A stretch of DNA of 64,000 nt from Streptomyces sp. ML-6. GTDB taxonomy: Bacteria; Actinomycetota; Actinomycetes; Streptomycetales; Streptomycetaceae. The translations under genes and the position numbers were made by a program. This document shows, one piece after another, positions 17,351 to 26,420 of the stretch (position 1 is its first letter; each line of letters starts with the position of its first letter). Location: positions 620,001 through 684,000 of the forward strand of contig NZ_JAOTIK010000002.1 in NCBI RefSeq assembly GCF_030116705.1, given 5' to 3'. Below the pieces are notes generated by a model. That model was not told the origin of the DNA and did not search any database. It saw only the letters and a program-made list of their open reading frames with translations.

Positions 17351-18292
17351 ATGCGCGCACGGGGCATCAACTACGACACCGGGTTCCTCCCGGGCCAGGA
17401 CCTCTCCCGCAAGGTCTTCGACCCCGAGGCGGCCCGGCGCGACATGGCGGTGATCTCCGGCGAGCTGCACTGCGATGCCGTACGCATATCCGGCCGCGAT
17501 CCCGAACGGCTCGACATCGCCGCCCGTTGCGCGGCGGACCTCGGCCTGGAGGTGTGGTTCGCCCCGTTCCCCGTGGACCTTCCCGCCGACCGGCTGCTGC
17601 CGTTCTTCGCCGACTGCGCCCGCCGGGCCGAGGACTTACGGCTGAGCGGTGCCGAAGTGGTGTTCGTCGCGGGCTGCGAGATGAGCGCGTTCTGCGGCGG
17701 TTTCATCCCGGGGGAGACCTACGGCGACCGCCTGCGGACCATGGCCGAGGCCGACATGGAGTGGTGGAACGGCCTCGGCCCGGTGCAGGAACGGCTCAAC
17801 GACTTCCTCCTCCGGGTCGCCGAAACGGTGCGTGCCCACTTCGGCGGGCGCGTCACGTACGCCGCGGCTCCCTGGGAGTTCGTCGACTGGAGCCCGTTCG
17901 ACCTCGTCGGCGTGGACGCCTACCGCTCCACCCACAACGCCGACACCTTCCGGTCCGAACTGCGGGGACACCTCGCCCACGACAAGCCCGTGGCGGTGAC
18001 CGAGTACGGGACCTGTGCCTACCGGGGCGCGGGCGAGCGCGGCGGCTCGGCCTGGCAGGTCCCGCAGGACGCGGTACCGGACGAGGACGAGCAGGTCCGC
18101 CACCTCACCGAGATGCTGGACATCTTCGAGGAGGAGGGCGTGGACACCGCGCTCTGGTTCACCTTTGCCGGTTACAGCAGGCCGGGCGACGCGGATCTCG
18201 GTTCCTACGGTGTGGTCCGCATGCTCGACGGGACCCGCTGGGAGCCGAAGAAGGTGTTCCACGCGATGGCGGCCAGGTACCGCCGCGACTGA
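17351..18292 (+). CDS. TIM-barrel glycosidase-like protein (often labelled abortive infection protein)
   Basis: 313 residues, soluble. GINYDTGFLPG opens a conserved Streptomyces family that databases often call abortive infection proteins, although its sequence pattern is that of a barrel glycosidase. ISGRDPERLDIAARCAADLG followed by LEVWFAPFP, VFVAGCEMSAFCGGF, the VGVDAYRS segment and KPVAVTEYGTCAYRG (a Glu in a typical strand-8-like position) support this. A real phage-defence role is not shown. Codon 96 (17636-17638) is TTA, which in Streptomyces makes translation depend on bldA tRNA. It lies downstream of the GntR gene. Confidence 0.65.
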   Translation: MRARGINYDTGFLPGQDLSRKVFDPEAARRDMAVISGELHCDAVRISGRDPERLDIAARCAADLGLEVWFAPFPVDLPADRLLPFFADCARRAEDLRLSGAEVVFVAGCEMSAFCGGFIPGETYGDRLRTMAEADMEWWNGLGPVQERLNDFLLRVAETVRAHFGGRVTYAAAPWEFVDWSPFDLVGVDAYRSTHNADTFRSELRGHLAHDKPVAVTEYGTCAYRGAGERGGSAWQVPQDAVPDEDEQVRHLTEMLDIFEEEGVDTALWFTFAGYSRPGDADLGSYGVVRMLDGTRWEPKKVFHAMAARYRRD

Positions 18293-18413
18293 AGGACGGA
18301 ACGGCCCTCCCGGTCCACCGGCGCCTCCCCGTACATCGGCCACGCCGACGCCGACCGCATCAGCCATGTCGGTCACGGCAGTTCAACAGTCGCGTCAGTC
18401 ACGGCGGTCGGGC

Positions 18414-18498
18414 GTCATCAAGGACAGCTGGTCATCAAGGACAGCCAGTCATCGAGGACAGCCGGTCATCGAGGACAGCCGGTCATCGAGGACAGCCG
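18414..18498. repeat. Tandem repeat, five units of 17 bp
   Basis: The unit is GTCATCGAGGACAGCCG. The last three copies are identical and the first two carry AAGG and other changes. The array overlaps the 3' end of the pdxA-like gene (stop at 18466-18468), so the last residues of that protein derive from the repeat. Confidence 0.8.
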
Positions 18499-19458
18499 GT
18501 CGGCGTGGTGCAGGGCGGTGAGCAGGCTGGTGTGATCGGCCCTCCCGGTCCCCGCGAGGTCGAAGGCCGTGCCGTGGTCGACACCGATGCGGACGAAGGG
18601 CAGCCCGATGGTGATGTTGACGCCGCGTTCCAGCCCCAGGTACTTGACCGGGATGAGGCCCTGGTCGTGGTACTGCGCGACCACGGCGTCGAACTCCCCG
18701 GCGCGGGCCCTCATGAAGACGGTGTCGGAGGGCCAGGGCCCGCTCGCCAGGATTCCCTCGTCCCGGGCTGCCCGGATCGCCGGGGCGATGACGTCCAGGT
18801 CCTCGCGGCCGAACAGGCCGTTCTCCCCGGCGTGCGGGTTGAGCCCGGCGACCGCGATGCGCGGGGCGGGCAGACCGCCGCGTCGGAGCGTGCGGTGGGT
18901 GAGCCGGATGACGCCGAGTTCGCGTTCGGTGTCGATCGCGTCGAGCGCCGTGCGCAGGGACTGGTGGCCCGTCACCAGGACGACGCGCAGCTCGTCGTTG
19001 GCCCATCATCATCGCGTAGTCGGTGGTGCCGGACAGATCGGCCAGCAGCTCGGTGTGCCCGGGGTGGCGGGACTCCGGCCAGGCGCAGGGCCTCCTTGTT
19101 GATCGGTGCGGTCACCAGCGCCCGTACGTCGCCGTTCAGGGCGAGCCGGATGCCCTGGCGTACGTACTGGAAGGCCGCCGCGCCCGCGCGGGCGTCGAGC
19201 GTTCCCCGGGGCAGGTCGTCGGGCAGGTCGCTCCCGGCGATGACGTCCACCGTGCCGGGGGTGTGTGCCGCCCGGTCGACGGACGGGATCGGGCGGAGCG
19301 CCAGCCGGGGGCCGACGACCTCGGCGGCGCGGGCGAGAACGCCCGGGTCGCCGATGACGACGAGGGGCACGGTGCGACGCGGGTCGGCACAGGCCCTGAG
19401 GGTGATCTCGGGGCCGATTTCGCAGGGATCCGCCCATGGTGACGGCCAGCGGGGTCAT
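18466..19458 (-). pseudogene. PdxA-like 4-phospho-acid dehydrogenase gene with three +1 shifts
   Basis: The reading frame is full-length (about 330 codons) but is broken three times by single extra G or C bases. The first lies near 19430, where MTPLAVTMGG should continue DPCEIGPEITLRACADP. The second is near 19070, where LAGVPPPR should read LAGVPHPGHTELLADLSG. The third is near 19010, before NDELRVVLVTGHQSLRTALD. Beyond that, PRIAVAGLNPHAGENGLFG, DAVVAQYHDQGLIPVKYLGL and VNITIGLPFVRIGVDHGTAF are intact PdxA metal and substrate motifs. Together with the overlapping DUF1537 kinase it would oxidise a phosphorylated threonate/erythronate-like acid. It is either a recent pseudogene or carries sequencing indels. 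Confidence 0.8.
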
Positions 19459-20681
19459 ATGTGCTCCTGTCGGGGGGCGAGGGGCTGCCGGACGAGGTCG
19501 CACAGGCGCAGGAGCAGACCGTCGTCGCCGAAGCCGCCCGCCTTGATCAGTACGGGGACGCGGGGGGCTCCGAGCGGGGTGCCGCGGGCGACTCCGGGCT
19601 CGGGTTCGTCGAGCAGGTCGACGCCGGTCACGCCGAGGGACCGGAGCACGGTCGCGGCCGTCTCCCCTCCGGTGACCACGAGCGCGTCGACGAGGCCCTC
19701 CCCGGTCAGGGTCCGTACGACCGTGGCCAAGGACCGGGCGAGCGCCCGCGCGGTCGTCGGCGTACGGCGCTCATCGGGTGTCCGCAGGGTGAGGACGGGG
19801 GCCGTCAGGTCGCGCAGTGCCCGGACCGTCGCGTCCGGGTCGTCGCCGATGGTGACTCCCCGGACGTCCGCCCGGTCGTGGAGCGCGGCCAACTGCCGCC
19901 GGGTCGCCGGGTTGGCGCTGCCGACGACGATGAGCGGCCTGCGGGCCGGGACGGGTACGGGAACGGTGACCCCGGCACCGGACCGGCGGGCGCATCTGCG
20001 GGCCAGGGCCGCCGCAAGTCCCGGGGAGCCGACCCACAGCACGTCGTCGAGGTGCGGCACCGCCGCCACCAGACGGTCGAGATCGGCGTCCGAGGCGGCG
20101 GAACAGACGATCGGGCCCCCGTCACCGACCCGTGCGGGCAGGTCGGCCACCCGGTCCGGGCCGACCGCGACGGCCTCCGGGAACAACTCCGTCAGGTCCG
20201 CACACCGCACCGGGTGCGCGGGGTCGCGGGCGAAGTCGCTCTCGTGCACCGGCACCCCCCGCACGTACTGGACAGCGTCCACCGTCACCCGACCCTCCGC
20301 GGGAAAGGCCGGGGCGATGATGACGGCCCGCCGCCCCGAACCCGCCCACGCGGCCCGGACCTCCGCGGCGACATGGCCGCGCAGGGTGGAGTCCACCGTC
20401 TTGAGGAGCAGGGCGGCATCGGCGGACAGGCGCGCGGCCCGTTCCGTGCACGTGGCGGCCGCTTCCTCGGCCAGCAGACGGCTGCCGAGGTCGATCGCCC
20501 GCACGCCCGGGACGGGAGCGGTTCGCCCGCTCGGGACGTGCCGAGGCGCCCTCGGCGTGGCGGAGAGCAGGATCCGCGCCTCGTGGCCGGTACGGCGGAA
20601 CGGAGCGGCACCGTCCCCGGCGCTGGTCAGGTCATCCGCCAGGATGACGATGTCCGGCCCGGCGCCATTGCGGGATGCCAT
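19455..20681 (-). CDS. Four-carbon acid sugar kinase (DUF1537 family)
   Basis: 408 residues from ATG 20681 with GGAGAGGTGGGG just upstream. The N-domain begins DIVILADDLTSAGDGAAPFR, the typical DUF1537 opening, with LLLKTVDSTLRGHVAAEVRA and VIIAPAFPAEGRVTVDAVQY. The C-terminal nucleotide-binding domain has LIVVGSANPATRRQLAAL and VVTGGETAATVLRSLGVTGV, and ends VLIKAGGFGDDGLL. Such kinases phosphorylate D-threonate, erythronate or related acids, and a PdxA-like dehydrogenase then oxidises them. Its TGA overlaps the ATG of that dehydrogenase (ATGA), so they form an operon. The divergent LysR is the probable regulator. Confidence 0.88.
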   Translation of the reverse strand: MASRNGAGPDIVILADDLTSAGDGAAPFRRTGHEARILLSATPRAPRHVPSGRTAPVPGVRAIDLGSRLLAEEAAATCTERAARLSADAALLLKTVDSTLRGHVAAEVRAAWAGSGRRAVIIAPAFPAEGRVTVDAVQYVRGVPVHESDFARDPAHPVRCADLTELFPEAVAVGPDRVADLPARVGDGGPIVCSAASDADLDRLVAAVPHLDDVLWVGSPGLAAALARRCARRSGAGVTVPVPVPARRPLIVVGSANPATRRQLAALHDRADVRGVTIGDDPDATVRALRDLTAPVLTLRTPDERRTPTTARALARSLATVVRTLTGEGLVDALVVTGGETAATVLRSLGVTGVDLLDEPEPGVARGTPLGAPRVPVLIKAGGFGDDGLLLRLCDLVRQPLAPRQEHI

Positions 20682-20915
20682 GCCCCACCTCTCCGTCGAT
20701 CGACTCTGCCGACTCCGGCCGTTCCGTACCCCTGCGGCACTGCCGGTCTTGCCCGTCTTGTCGGACCTGCCGGCTCCGGCAGTCGTGTTGACCCTGCCAG
20801 TCCTGCCGACTCGGTCAGTCCTGCCGGATCCATCCGTGACCGGGTCAATGGTCGTGCAGCCGAATGAGCAGGACAAACGATTCGTTCTCACAGGTCGCGT
20901 GAGTAAAATTCACAG

Positions 20916-21818
20916 ATGCGGTGGTCGGTCCTTCCTCCTCTCAACACCCTGCTGCCCTTCGAGGCGACCGTCCGGCACGCGAGCGTGACCTCGGCGGCGC
21001 GGGAACTGCACGTGACGCACGGCGCGGTGAGCCGGCAGATCCAGAACCTGGAACGGGCCCTCGGGACCTCACTGTTCGAACGGCGGGCACGCGCCCTGCA
21101 CCCCACCCAGGAGGCGCGCCAACTGGCCGCCGTCGTCCGGGACGCGCTCGACCAGATCGCCGCGGCGGCCCGGCAGGGCTCCCGGCGCACTCCCGCCGGG
21201 CCGCTCACCCTCTCGTGCGAGCCCACGCTCCTGATGCGGTGGCTCATTCCCCGGCTGCCCGACCTGAACGCGAGAGTGCCGGACGCCACCGTCCATCTGT
21301 CCGCCGGGGGCGGCCCCGTCTCCTTCGAACGGGACGGCGTCGACCTCGCGATCCGCCGGGACGACTTCCCCTTCCCCGAGGAGGCCACCGGCACCCGTTT
21401 GTTCGCCGAGCGGATCGGGCCGGTCTGCCGACCCGACCTCGCGGCCCGGCTCACGGCCGCCGATGGTGTGACGGCGGCGGTCCTCCTGCACACGGGCACC
21501 CGGCCGCGGGCCTGGGACAACTGGCGGCGCATCACCGGCCTGGCGGCGGAGCCGGCCGCGCAGCAGACCCTGGAGCACTTCTACCTGACCCTCCAGGCCG
21601 CTGCGGCCGGCGTCGGGGTCGCAATCGCCCCGTACGCCGTCGTCCGCGACGACCTGGAACGGGGACAGCTCGCCGCCCCCTTCGGGTTCGTCCCCGATGG
21701 CACCAGCTACCACCTGCTCAGCCGCCGACCGCCCGAACAGGACACCCGCGTCCGCGATCTGACCTCATGGCTGCGGACGCGAACGGCCCGGCTGGAAGCC
21801 GATCCCGATCAGCCGTGA
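20916..21818 (+). CDS. LysR-family transcriptional regulator (GcvA-like)
   Basis: 300 residues. The N-terminal helix-turn-helix is LLPFEATVRHASVTSAAREL, HVTHGAVSRQIQNLERALGT and SLFERRARALHPTQEARQLA. The substrate-binding domain (about 90-300) includes PLTLSCEPTLLMRWLIPRLP and VDLAIRRDDFPFP, a GcvA-like pattern. The gene is divergent from the acid-sugar kinase operon, with about 235 bases between the starts. It probably activates that operon in the presence of the pathway acid. A strong hairpin follows the stop. Confidence 0.9.
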   Translation: MRWSVLPPLNTLLPFEATVRHASVTSAARELHVTHGAVSRQIQNLERALGTSLFERRARALHPTQEARQLAAVVRDALDQIAAAARQGSRRTPAGPLTLSCEPTLLMRWLIPRLPDLNARVPDATVHLSAGGGPVSFERDGVDLAIRRDDFPFPEEATGTRLFAERIGPVCRPDLAARLTAADGVTAAVLLHTGTRPRAWDNWRRITGLAAEPAAQQTLEHFYLTLQAAAAGVGVAIAPYAVVRDDLERGQLAAPFGFVPDGTSYHLLSRRPPEQDTRVRDLTSWLRTRTARLEADPDQP

Positions 21819-21833
21819 CCTCGACGTTCCCTG

Positions 21834-21881
21834 GCCTTCCCCCGGCCCTTCCTGGCGCGCGAGGAAGGGCCGGGGGAAGGC
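21834..21881. terminator. Strong hairpin between convergent LysR and ABC genes
   Basis: Twenty-base perfect arms (21834-21853 and 21862-21881, e.g. CCTTCCCCCGGCCC on the left) around an 8-base loop, just after the LysR stop. There is no T-run, as is common in high-G+C terminators. Confidence 0.7.
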
Positions 21882-21948
21882 TGGGAGGCACTGGAGGGGC
21901 TGGAGAGACGGATCCGCTCCCGGTGAGAAGCCGCCCCTTCCTCACCGG

Positions 21949-23844
21949 TCACCGGTCCTTGGCCAGGGCGAGCAACTCCGCGAACAGGCCGCCCGCACCG
22001 GCCAGTTCCTCGTACCCGCCCTGCTCGATCACGCGGCCGTCGCGCATGACGACGATCCGGTCGGCCAGACGCGTGTTCTCCAGCTGGTGCGTGACGACGA
22101 CGGTCATGCGCTCGGCGGCGATGCGCCTGATCTCCAGGAAGATCTGGTGCTCCCCGCGGGGGTCCATCTGCGAGGTCGGTTCGTCGAGGATCAGCAGCGG
22201 CGTTCGCCGGTACAGCGCCCGGCCGCACACCAGCCGCTGCCACTGGCCGCCGGACAGCTCGACCCCGCCGAACAGTTCGCGTGCCAGGAGCGTGTCGAGC
22301 CGGTGGGGCAGCTTCTCGATCGCGTCCCGCATCCCGACGGCGTCGACGGCTTCCCACACCGGCACGTCGTCGAACGTCCGGGGCTGGCCGAGGGTGATGT
22401 TCTCCCTGGCGCGCAGGGGCCAGCAGGCGAAGTTCTGCGGGACGAGCGCGGTGCGCTTCCACACGGACTCGGGATCGGCCTCGGCGAGGTCGGTGCCGTC
22501 CCACAGGACGCGTCCCTCGTCGGCGAGCAGGATGCCGGTGAGGAGCCTGGCCAGGGTGGACTTGCCCGAGCCGTTCTCGCCGACGACGGCCAGGATCTCG
22601 CCGCGGCGCAGGGTGAGCGAGACGCCGTCGACGGCGGGTGCCTCCTTGCCGGGGTAGCGGTACACGACTTCGTCGAGCCGGATCTCGTCGACGCGGTCGG
22701 GGACGGTGAGTCCGCCGCGCTTCGGGGCGCGCTCGGCGGCCAGGTCGAGGAAGGACCGCATGTCGGCGAGGTACAGGGAGGTGTGGAACATCGCCGCGCC
22801 GTGCAGGACGAACTGCGAGAGGGCGGCCAGCGTCGTCTGGACGGCGATCACCGCGGTGGCGGCCACCGGAAGGGCGACGCGGCCGGTGCCGGCCAGCCAG
22901 GCGAGGGCGGCCCAGGTGCCCAGCAGGAACACGCCGCCCAGGGCGCTGCTCGCCAGGACGATGCGGAGCATCCGGGGCGCGGCGGTGAGGGTCCGCCGGT
23001 CGATGCGGTCGGACAGGGAGCGGTACCAGTGGACGAGGTAGCCGGTCATCCCGTTGGCGCGGACCTCGTCGCCGTGCCGGGAGTGGGTGGCCCACCAGCG
23101 CATCATGCCGCGGACGCTGCGGTCGCCCACGTTGGCGTAGTGGATCTCGTAGTCGACCCGTGCACAGAGCACGGCACCGACGCCGGCCGGTACGACGGCG
23201 AGCAGGAGCAACGGGAGCATCGTCCAGTGCAGCGCCGTGACGACTCCGCTCGCGGCGACCATACGGATCAGCGCGGCCATGAACCGCTGGGCGTCCTGCA
23301 CCATCATCCGGGTGCGGATGACGCCGACTTCGGCGGCCTCCTGACGGTCTGCGAACCCGTCCTCGCCGTACGCGGATGCCTCGACGCGGCAGACCGCGGA
23401 GACCAGCGCGACATCGGCCTCGGTCAGCAGCAGGGGCGCGATGCGCCCGTCGGCGTACGCGGCCAGGGCAGCACTGGTCCGGCTGACGGCCGCCGCGGTC
23501 GTTACCACGATCAGGGCGGGGAGCGCGGCGTGCAGGCGTTCGGACACGGTGCCGGTGCCGAGGACGTGCGTCATGGCCCGCGCGGTGGACACGAGGACGA
23601 CGGCGGCGGCGACGCCGGTGAGGAGCTGGCAGGCCAGGAGCAGGACGACGCCGGTCCTGTCGACGGCCCAGGCCATGCGGGCGGTGCGCCCGAGCACGGA
23701 GGGCAGCCGATGGCACATGGCCCCGAAACTCACGTCCGCCAGCGGGTTCTTGCCCTGCTCGCCCCCGTAGGTGATGGAGGCGGGCGGCGGTGGGGGAGGG
23801 GTCTTCACGTTCTCGGTCGAGGTGTCGGTCACGGTCACCCGCAT
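21949..23844 (-). CDS. ABC exporter, fused membrane and ATPase domains
   Basis: 631 residues. The membrane domain spans about residues 60-350 with six predicted helices (for example GVVLLLACQLLTGVAAAVVL). The ATPase domain spans about 385-631: Walker A VVGENGSGKST, signature ELSGGQWQRLVCGRALY, Walker B PLLILDEPTSQMD and the switch VVTHQ. It is a type-I half-exporter that must dimerise. The substrate is unknown; drug or peptide export is the usual role. The start is ATG 23844, or GTG 23838, which is better placed behind GGAGGG. It stands alone, with no second half-transporter beside it. Confidence 0.9.
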   Translation of the reverse strand: MRVTVTDTSTENVKTPPPPPPASITYGGEQGKNPLADVSFGAMCHRLPSVLGRTARMAWAVDRTGVVLLLACQLLTGVAAAVVLVSTARAMTHVLGTGTVSERLHAALPALIVVTTAAAVSRTSAALAAYADGRIAPLLLTEADVALVSAVCRVEASAYGEDGFADRQEAAEVGVIRTRMMVQDAQRFMAALIRMVAASGVVTALHWTMLPLLLLAVVPAGVGAVLCARVDYEIHYANVGDRSVRGMMRWWATHSRHGDEVRANGMTGYLVHWYRSLSDRIDRRTLTAAPRMLRIVLASSALGGVFLLGTWAALAWLAGTGRVALPVAATAVIAVQTTLAALSQFVLHGAAMFHTSLYLADMRSFLDLAAERAPKRGGLTVPDRVDEIRLDEVVYRYPGKEAPAVDGVSLTLRRGEILAVVGENGSGKSTLARLLTGILLADEGRVLWDGTDLAEADPESVWKRTALVPQNFACWPLRARENITLGQPRTFDDVPVWEAVDAVGMRDAIEKLPHRLDTLLARELFGGVELSGGQWQRLVCGRALYRRTPLLILDEPTSQMDPRGEHQIFLEIRRIAAERMTVVVTHQLENTRLADRIVVMRDGRVIEQGGYEELAGAGGLFAELLALAKDR

Positions 23845-24280
23845 CCCTCCAAGGGGTCGATGCCGCACCTGGACGGTCCGGCAGTGCACGGCTCAACGAC
23901 GCGACAGAGGAATCGAACACGCTCGATTTCGGACTCGTTGGAGCCCTTGAATCCCCTGGGCTCGAACGTGCAATCGCCGTACTGGAGCCGTCGTACGACA
24001 CCGCCGGGTGGCCGAAACGCCGAACGCGAGACGCATGTGACGTACGGGGTTGGCCTGCCGGCTTGGCGTACCCGGCCCCGGGGCCTGGCATGCGGCGCCG
24101 ACGTTCGGCCCGGTGGACGAGGTGCCGGCGTCTGCGCGATCGGAGCGACCGAAGCGACCGAAGCGACTCTGGAACCGGAATATCGAAAGCCGGATCGCGA
24201 GCGGTGGCATTGACCGCGATCCGGCTTGCGGGGCCTCTTGCAAACCTCTTGCCGGGCCCGGCCGCGGAACTCCGCGACTT

Positions 24281-24925
24281 TCAGGTGAAGGCGATGGCCG
24301 CCCCGGTCGCGACGGAGAGTTTCGCGGCTGCGAGGAGTTGCAGGCAGTCATGGGATTCGATGCCGTAGCGCTGCCATCCCTCGGCGGCCGGTTCCTCGGC
24401 GTCGGCGGCGTCGACGACCTCTTCGGAGTCCGGATCGAGGTCTTCGGGAAGGCCGAGGGCCTCCGCGATCCGACGGACTTCCGCCAGCAGCCGCACCGAG
24501 GAGCCGAGGTGGCCGCCCAGTACCTTCTCGTCGACGATGACGGGGGCGAAGTCCACGGGCACGTAGTAGCCCTCGCAGTCCGAATGATGGATCAGATGGT
24601 CGAACGGTCCGGGAGGATCACCGGGGAGCGACTGGTAGACCTCGATCAGGAGCGGATCGTCGGTTGCCCGTTGGCTCCCGTCCAGCGGCTCGGGCAGCCG
24701 TCCGTGCGCCTCGAGGTGCACGGCGAGTCGACGCACGGCGTGCAGGCCCGAGTAGCCCCACATCTCGAAATCCGTGCCCCGCGCCTCGGCCGGCCCTGGC
24801 CCGGTCCACGGTTGCGCTCCCGCCCGCTCCAGCAGTTCCCCGATCACGGCGAGGTCGGCGCTGGCCGTCCCGGTGCAGTCGTTCTCGGCGTGGGCGGGCA
24901 CACCGACGATCATGTTCAAACCCAT
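24281..24925 (-). CDS. Conserved hypothetical actinobacterial protein
   Basis: 214 acidic, soluble residues beginning MGLNMIVGVPAHAENDCTGT. Notable segments are DFEMWGYSGLHAVRRLAVHL, FDHLIHHSDCEGYYVPVDFA with Cys and paired His, and LGSSVRLLAEVRRIAEALGL. The protein seems well formed and is probably real, since codon use fits its neighbours. The family function is unknown to me. No partner gene is close. Confidence 0.7.
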   Translation of the reverse strand: MGLNMIVGVPAHAENDCTGTASADLAVIGELLERAGAQPWTGPGPAEARGTDFEMWGYSGLHAVRRLAVHLEAHGRLPEPLDGSQRATDDPLLIEVYQSLPGDPPGPFDHLIHHSDCEGYYVPVDFAPVIVDEKVLGGHLGSSVRLLAEVRRIAEALGLPEDLDPDSEEVVDAADAEEPAAEGWQRYGIESHDCLQLLAAAKLSVATGAAIAFT

Positions 24926-25037
24926 GCCTCGATTCTGTCAGCCCCGATCGAACAGACCTCCAGTACGGACCTCCAATACGGACTTTCCATACGGGCTTCC
25001 AATTGCGAGAGTTCCGGGTCCGGCCGTCACGCGCCGG

Positions 25038-25697
25038 TCACTTGCCCAACTCCGCGGCCAGGGCGGCGCGGCGGGCGAACACCGCTTCCTTGGCCCCGGC
25101 CATCTCCCGGAGGGCGGTCTTCCGTTCCCGCTGGGCGAGCCGGTCCAGGTAGAGGTGGCCGTGGAGGTGGTCCGTCTCGTGCTGGAGGCACCGGGCGAAG
25201 TAGCCCCGGCCCTCGATCACCAGTGGGTTGCCGTCCTTGTCCCGGCCCCGGACGACGGCGCGGTCGAGGCGGGGCACCACGCGGTAGGGGCCGGGGACCG
25301 ACAGGCATCCCTCGGACTCCTCGACCAGTACGCGGTGTTCGGCCGCCACCTCGTCCAGGACGGGGTTGGCGATGTGCCCGACGTGCCGCACGCCCCACTC
25401 GTCCGTGATGTCCCAGACGAACAGCTGCAGGTCCACGTCGATCTGGTTGGCCGCCAGCCCCGCGCCCTCCGCCGCCCGGTTCGTGGCGAACATGTCGTCG
25501 ATCAGCCGTGACAACTCGGGCGTGCCGAAGCCGGTGACCTCCTGGCACCGTCGGCCGAGGATCTCCTCGCCGACGACGGTGATGCGGCGCACCGCTCCCC
25601 GTTCCACCTCCGGTGCGAGCCGTGGATACGAATCGACGGGCTCGCCCTGCACCCGCACCCGACGGTCCTGCGGGGTGTCACCGAACCGAACAGCCAT
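25038..25697 (-). CDS. def: Peptide deformylase
   Basis: 219 residues. All three motifs are intact: GAGLAANQI near residue 80, EGCLSVPG near 128 (metal Cys) and QHETDHLHG near 170 (two His metal ligands and catalytic Glu). It removes the formyl group from nascent proteins and acts at the ribosome. Streptomyces usually have several def genes. This one is divergent from an ArsR-like regulator with a palindromic operator between, so it is probably regulated separately rather than housekeeping. An extra deformylase can protect against deformylase inhibitors; that is a possibility only. Confidence 0.93.
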   Translation of the reverse strand: MAVRFGDTPQDRRVRVQGEPVDSYPRLAPEVERGAVRRITVVGEEILGRRCQEVTGFGTPELSRLIDDMFATNRAAEGAGLAANQIDVDLQLFVWDITDEWGVRHVGHIANPVLDEVAAEHRVLVEESEGCLSVPGPYRVVPRLDRAVVRGRDKDGNPLVIEGRGYFARCLQHETDHLHGHLYLDRLAQRERKTALREMAGAKEAVFARRAALAAELGK

Positions 25698-25776
25698 GGA
25701 GCATCAACGCCTTCCGTACGCGCCCGGGCCGGCCGGAGAAGCACCGTGGCCGACCGCGGTTCAGCTTGACCGAATG

Positions 25777-25803
25777 CTTTGCAAAGTAGCACTCTTTGCA
25801 AAA
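25777..25803. promoter_or_regulatory. Tandem CTTTGCAAAG operator in the def/ArsR promoter
   Basis: The perfect 10-bp palindrome CTTTGCAAAG (25777-25786) is followed 17 bases later, centre to centre, by CTTTGCAAAA (25794-25803). The second copy touches the regulator start codon. It is the likely binding site of the adjacent winged-helix protein, controlling both divergent genes. Confidence 0.6.
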
Positions 25804-26420
25804 TGAGTGAGGAGAACCGTAGACCCGCGCCCACGGACCCGTCCCCGCGCCCCACCCGGCACACGCTCCCGGACCATCCGGTGCGCATCGCCCTGCTGGA
25901 CCTGCTGGCCGAGGTCGGTACCGTCACGTCCACCCGGGCCGCCGCCCGCCTCGGTCTCAGTTCGGGGCTCTGCTCCTTCCACCTGCGCCAGCTCGCCCGG
26001 CACGGGCTGATCGAGGAGGTGCCGCACAAGGACGGGCGGACCCGGCCCTGGCGGCTGCGCTGGGAGGACTCCCAGCCGTCCGAGGGGGAGACGCCGGAGG
26101 AGTTCGACGTACTCGCGCGCGGGCTGGAGGACGAGAGCTACCAGCACTGGCTGGCCCACCGGGACCTGGCACCGGCCGAGTGGCGGCACGACGAGTCCTT
26201 CAGTGCCGTGGTCCACCTCACCCCGGAGGAGATGGCCGAACTCGCCGCCTCCATCCGCCTCCTGCTGGCCGGCTACCACGAACGGGACCGCCACCCCGCC
26301 GCCCGCCCGCCCGGCACCATGGCCGTGGCTGCGGTCACCCGGCTGTTCCCCCTGCTGAACGAGCAGGAGCGGCCCGGCGCCGGCGGCAGCGGTGACGGCG
26401 GCGCAGCGGACGAATCATGA
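25803..26420 (+). CDS. ArsR-type winged-helix regulator
   Basis: 205 residues. The winged helix at about 25-90, VRIALLDLLAEVGTVTSTRA, ARLGLSSGLCSFHLRQLARH and GLIEEVPHKDG, is of the ArsR/SmtB pattern without its metal-binding cysteines (one Cys in the recognition helix). The rest is helical, with HLTPEEMAELAASIRLLL resembling the effector helix of related Streptomyces regulators. ATG 25803 is chosen because the operator overlaps it and the conserved domain follows. It is expected to repress itself and the divergent deformylase gene. Confidence 0.85.
   Translation: MSEENRRPAPTDPSPRPTRHTLPDHPVRIALLDLLAEVGTVTSTRAAARLGLSSGLCSFHLRQLARHGLIEEVPHKDGRTRPWRLRWEDSQPSEGETPEEFDVLARGLEDESYQHWLAHRDLAPAEWRHDESFSAVVHLTPEEMAELAASIRLLLAGYHERDRHPAARPPGTMAVAAVTRLFPLLNEQERPGAGGSGDGGAADES

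Noticed and set aside
16483..20988. A very long open frame on the plus strand spanning several genes
   Set aside because: It is the shadow of the GntR, barrel-protein, pdxA-like and kinase genes in another frame. Its translation is Arg/Pro-rich with no family motifs.
21809..24091. Long minus-strand frame over the ABC exporter
   Set aside because: Its translation is Arg/Gly-rich shadow sequence. The exporter frame carries all the ATPase motifs.
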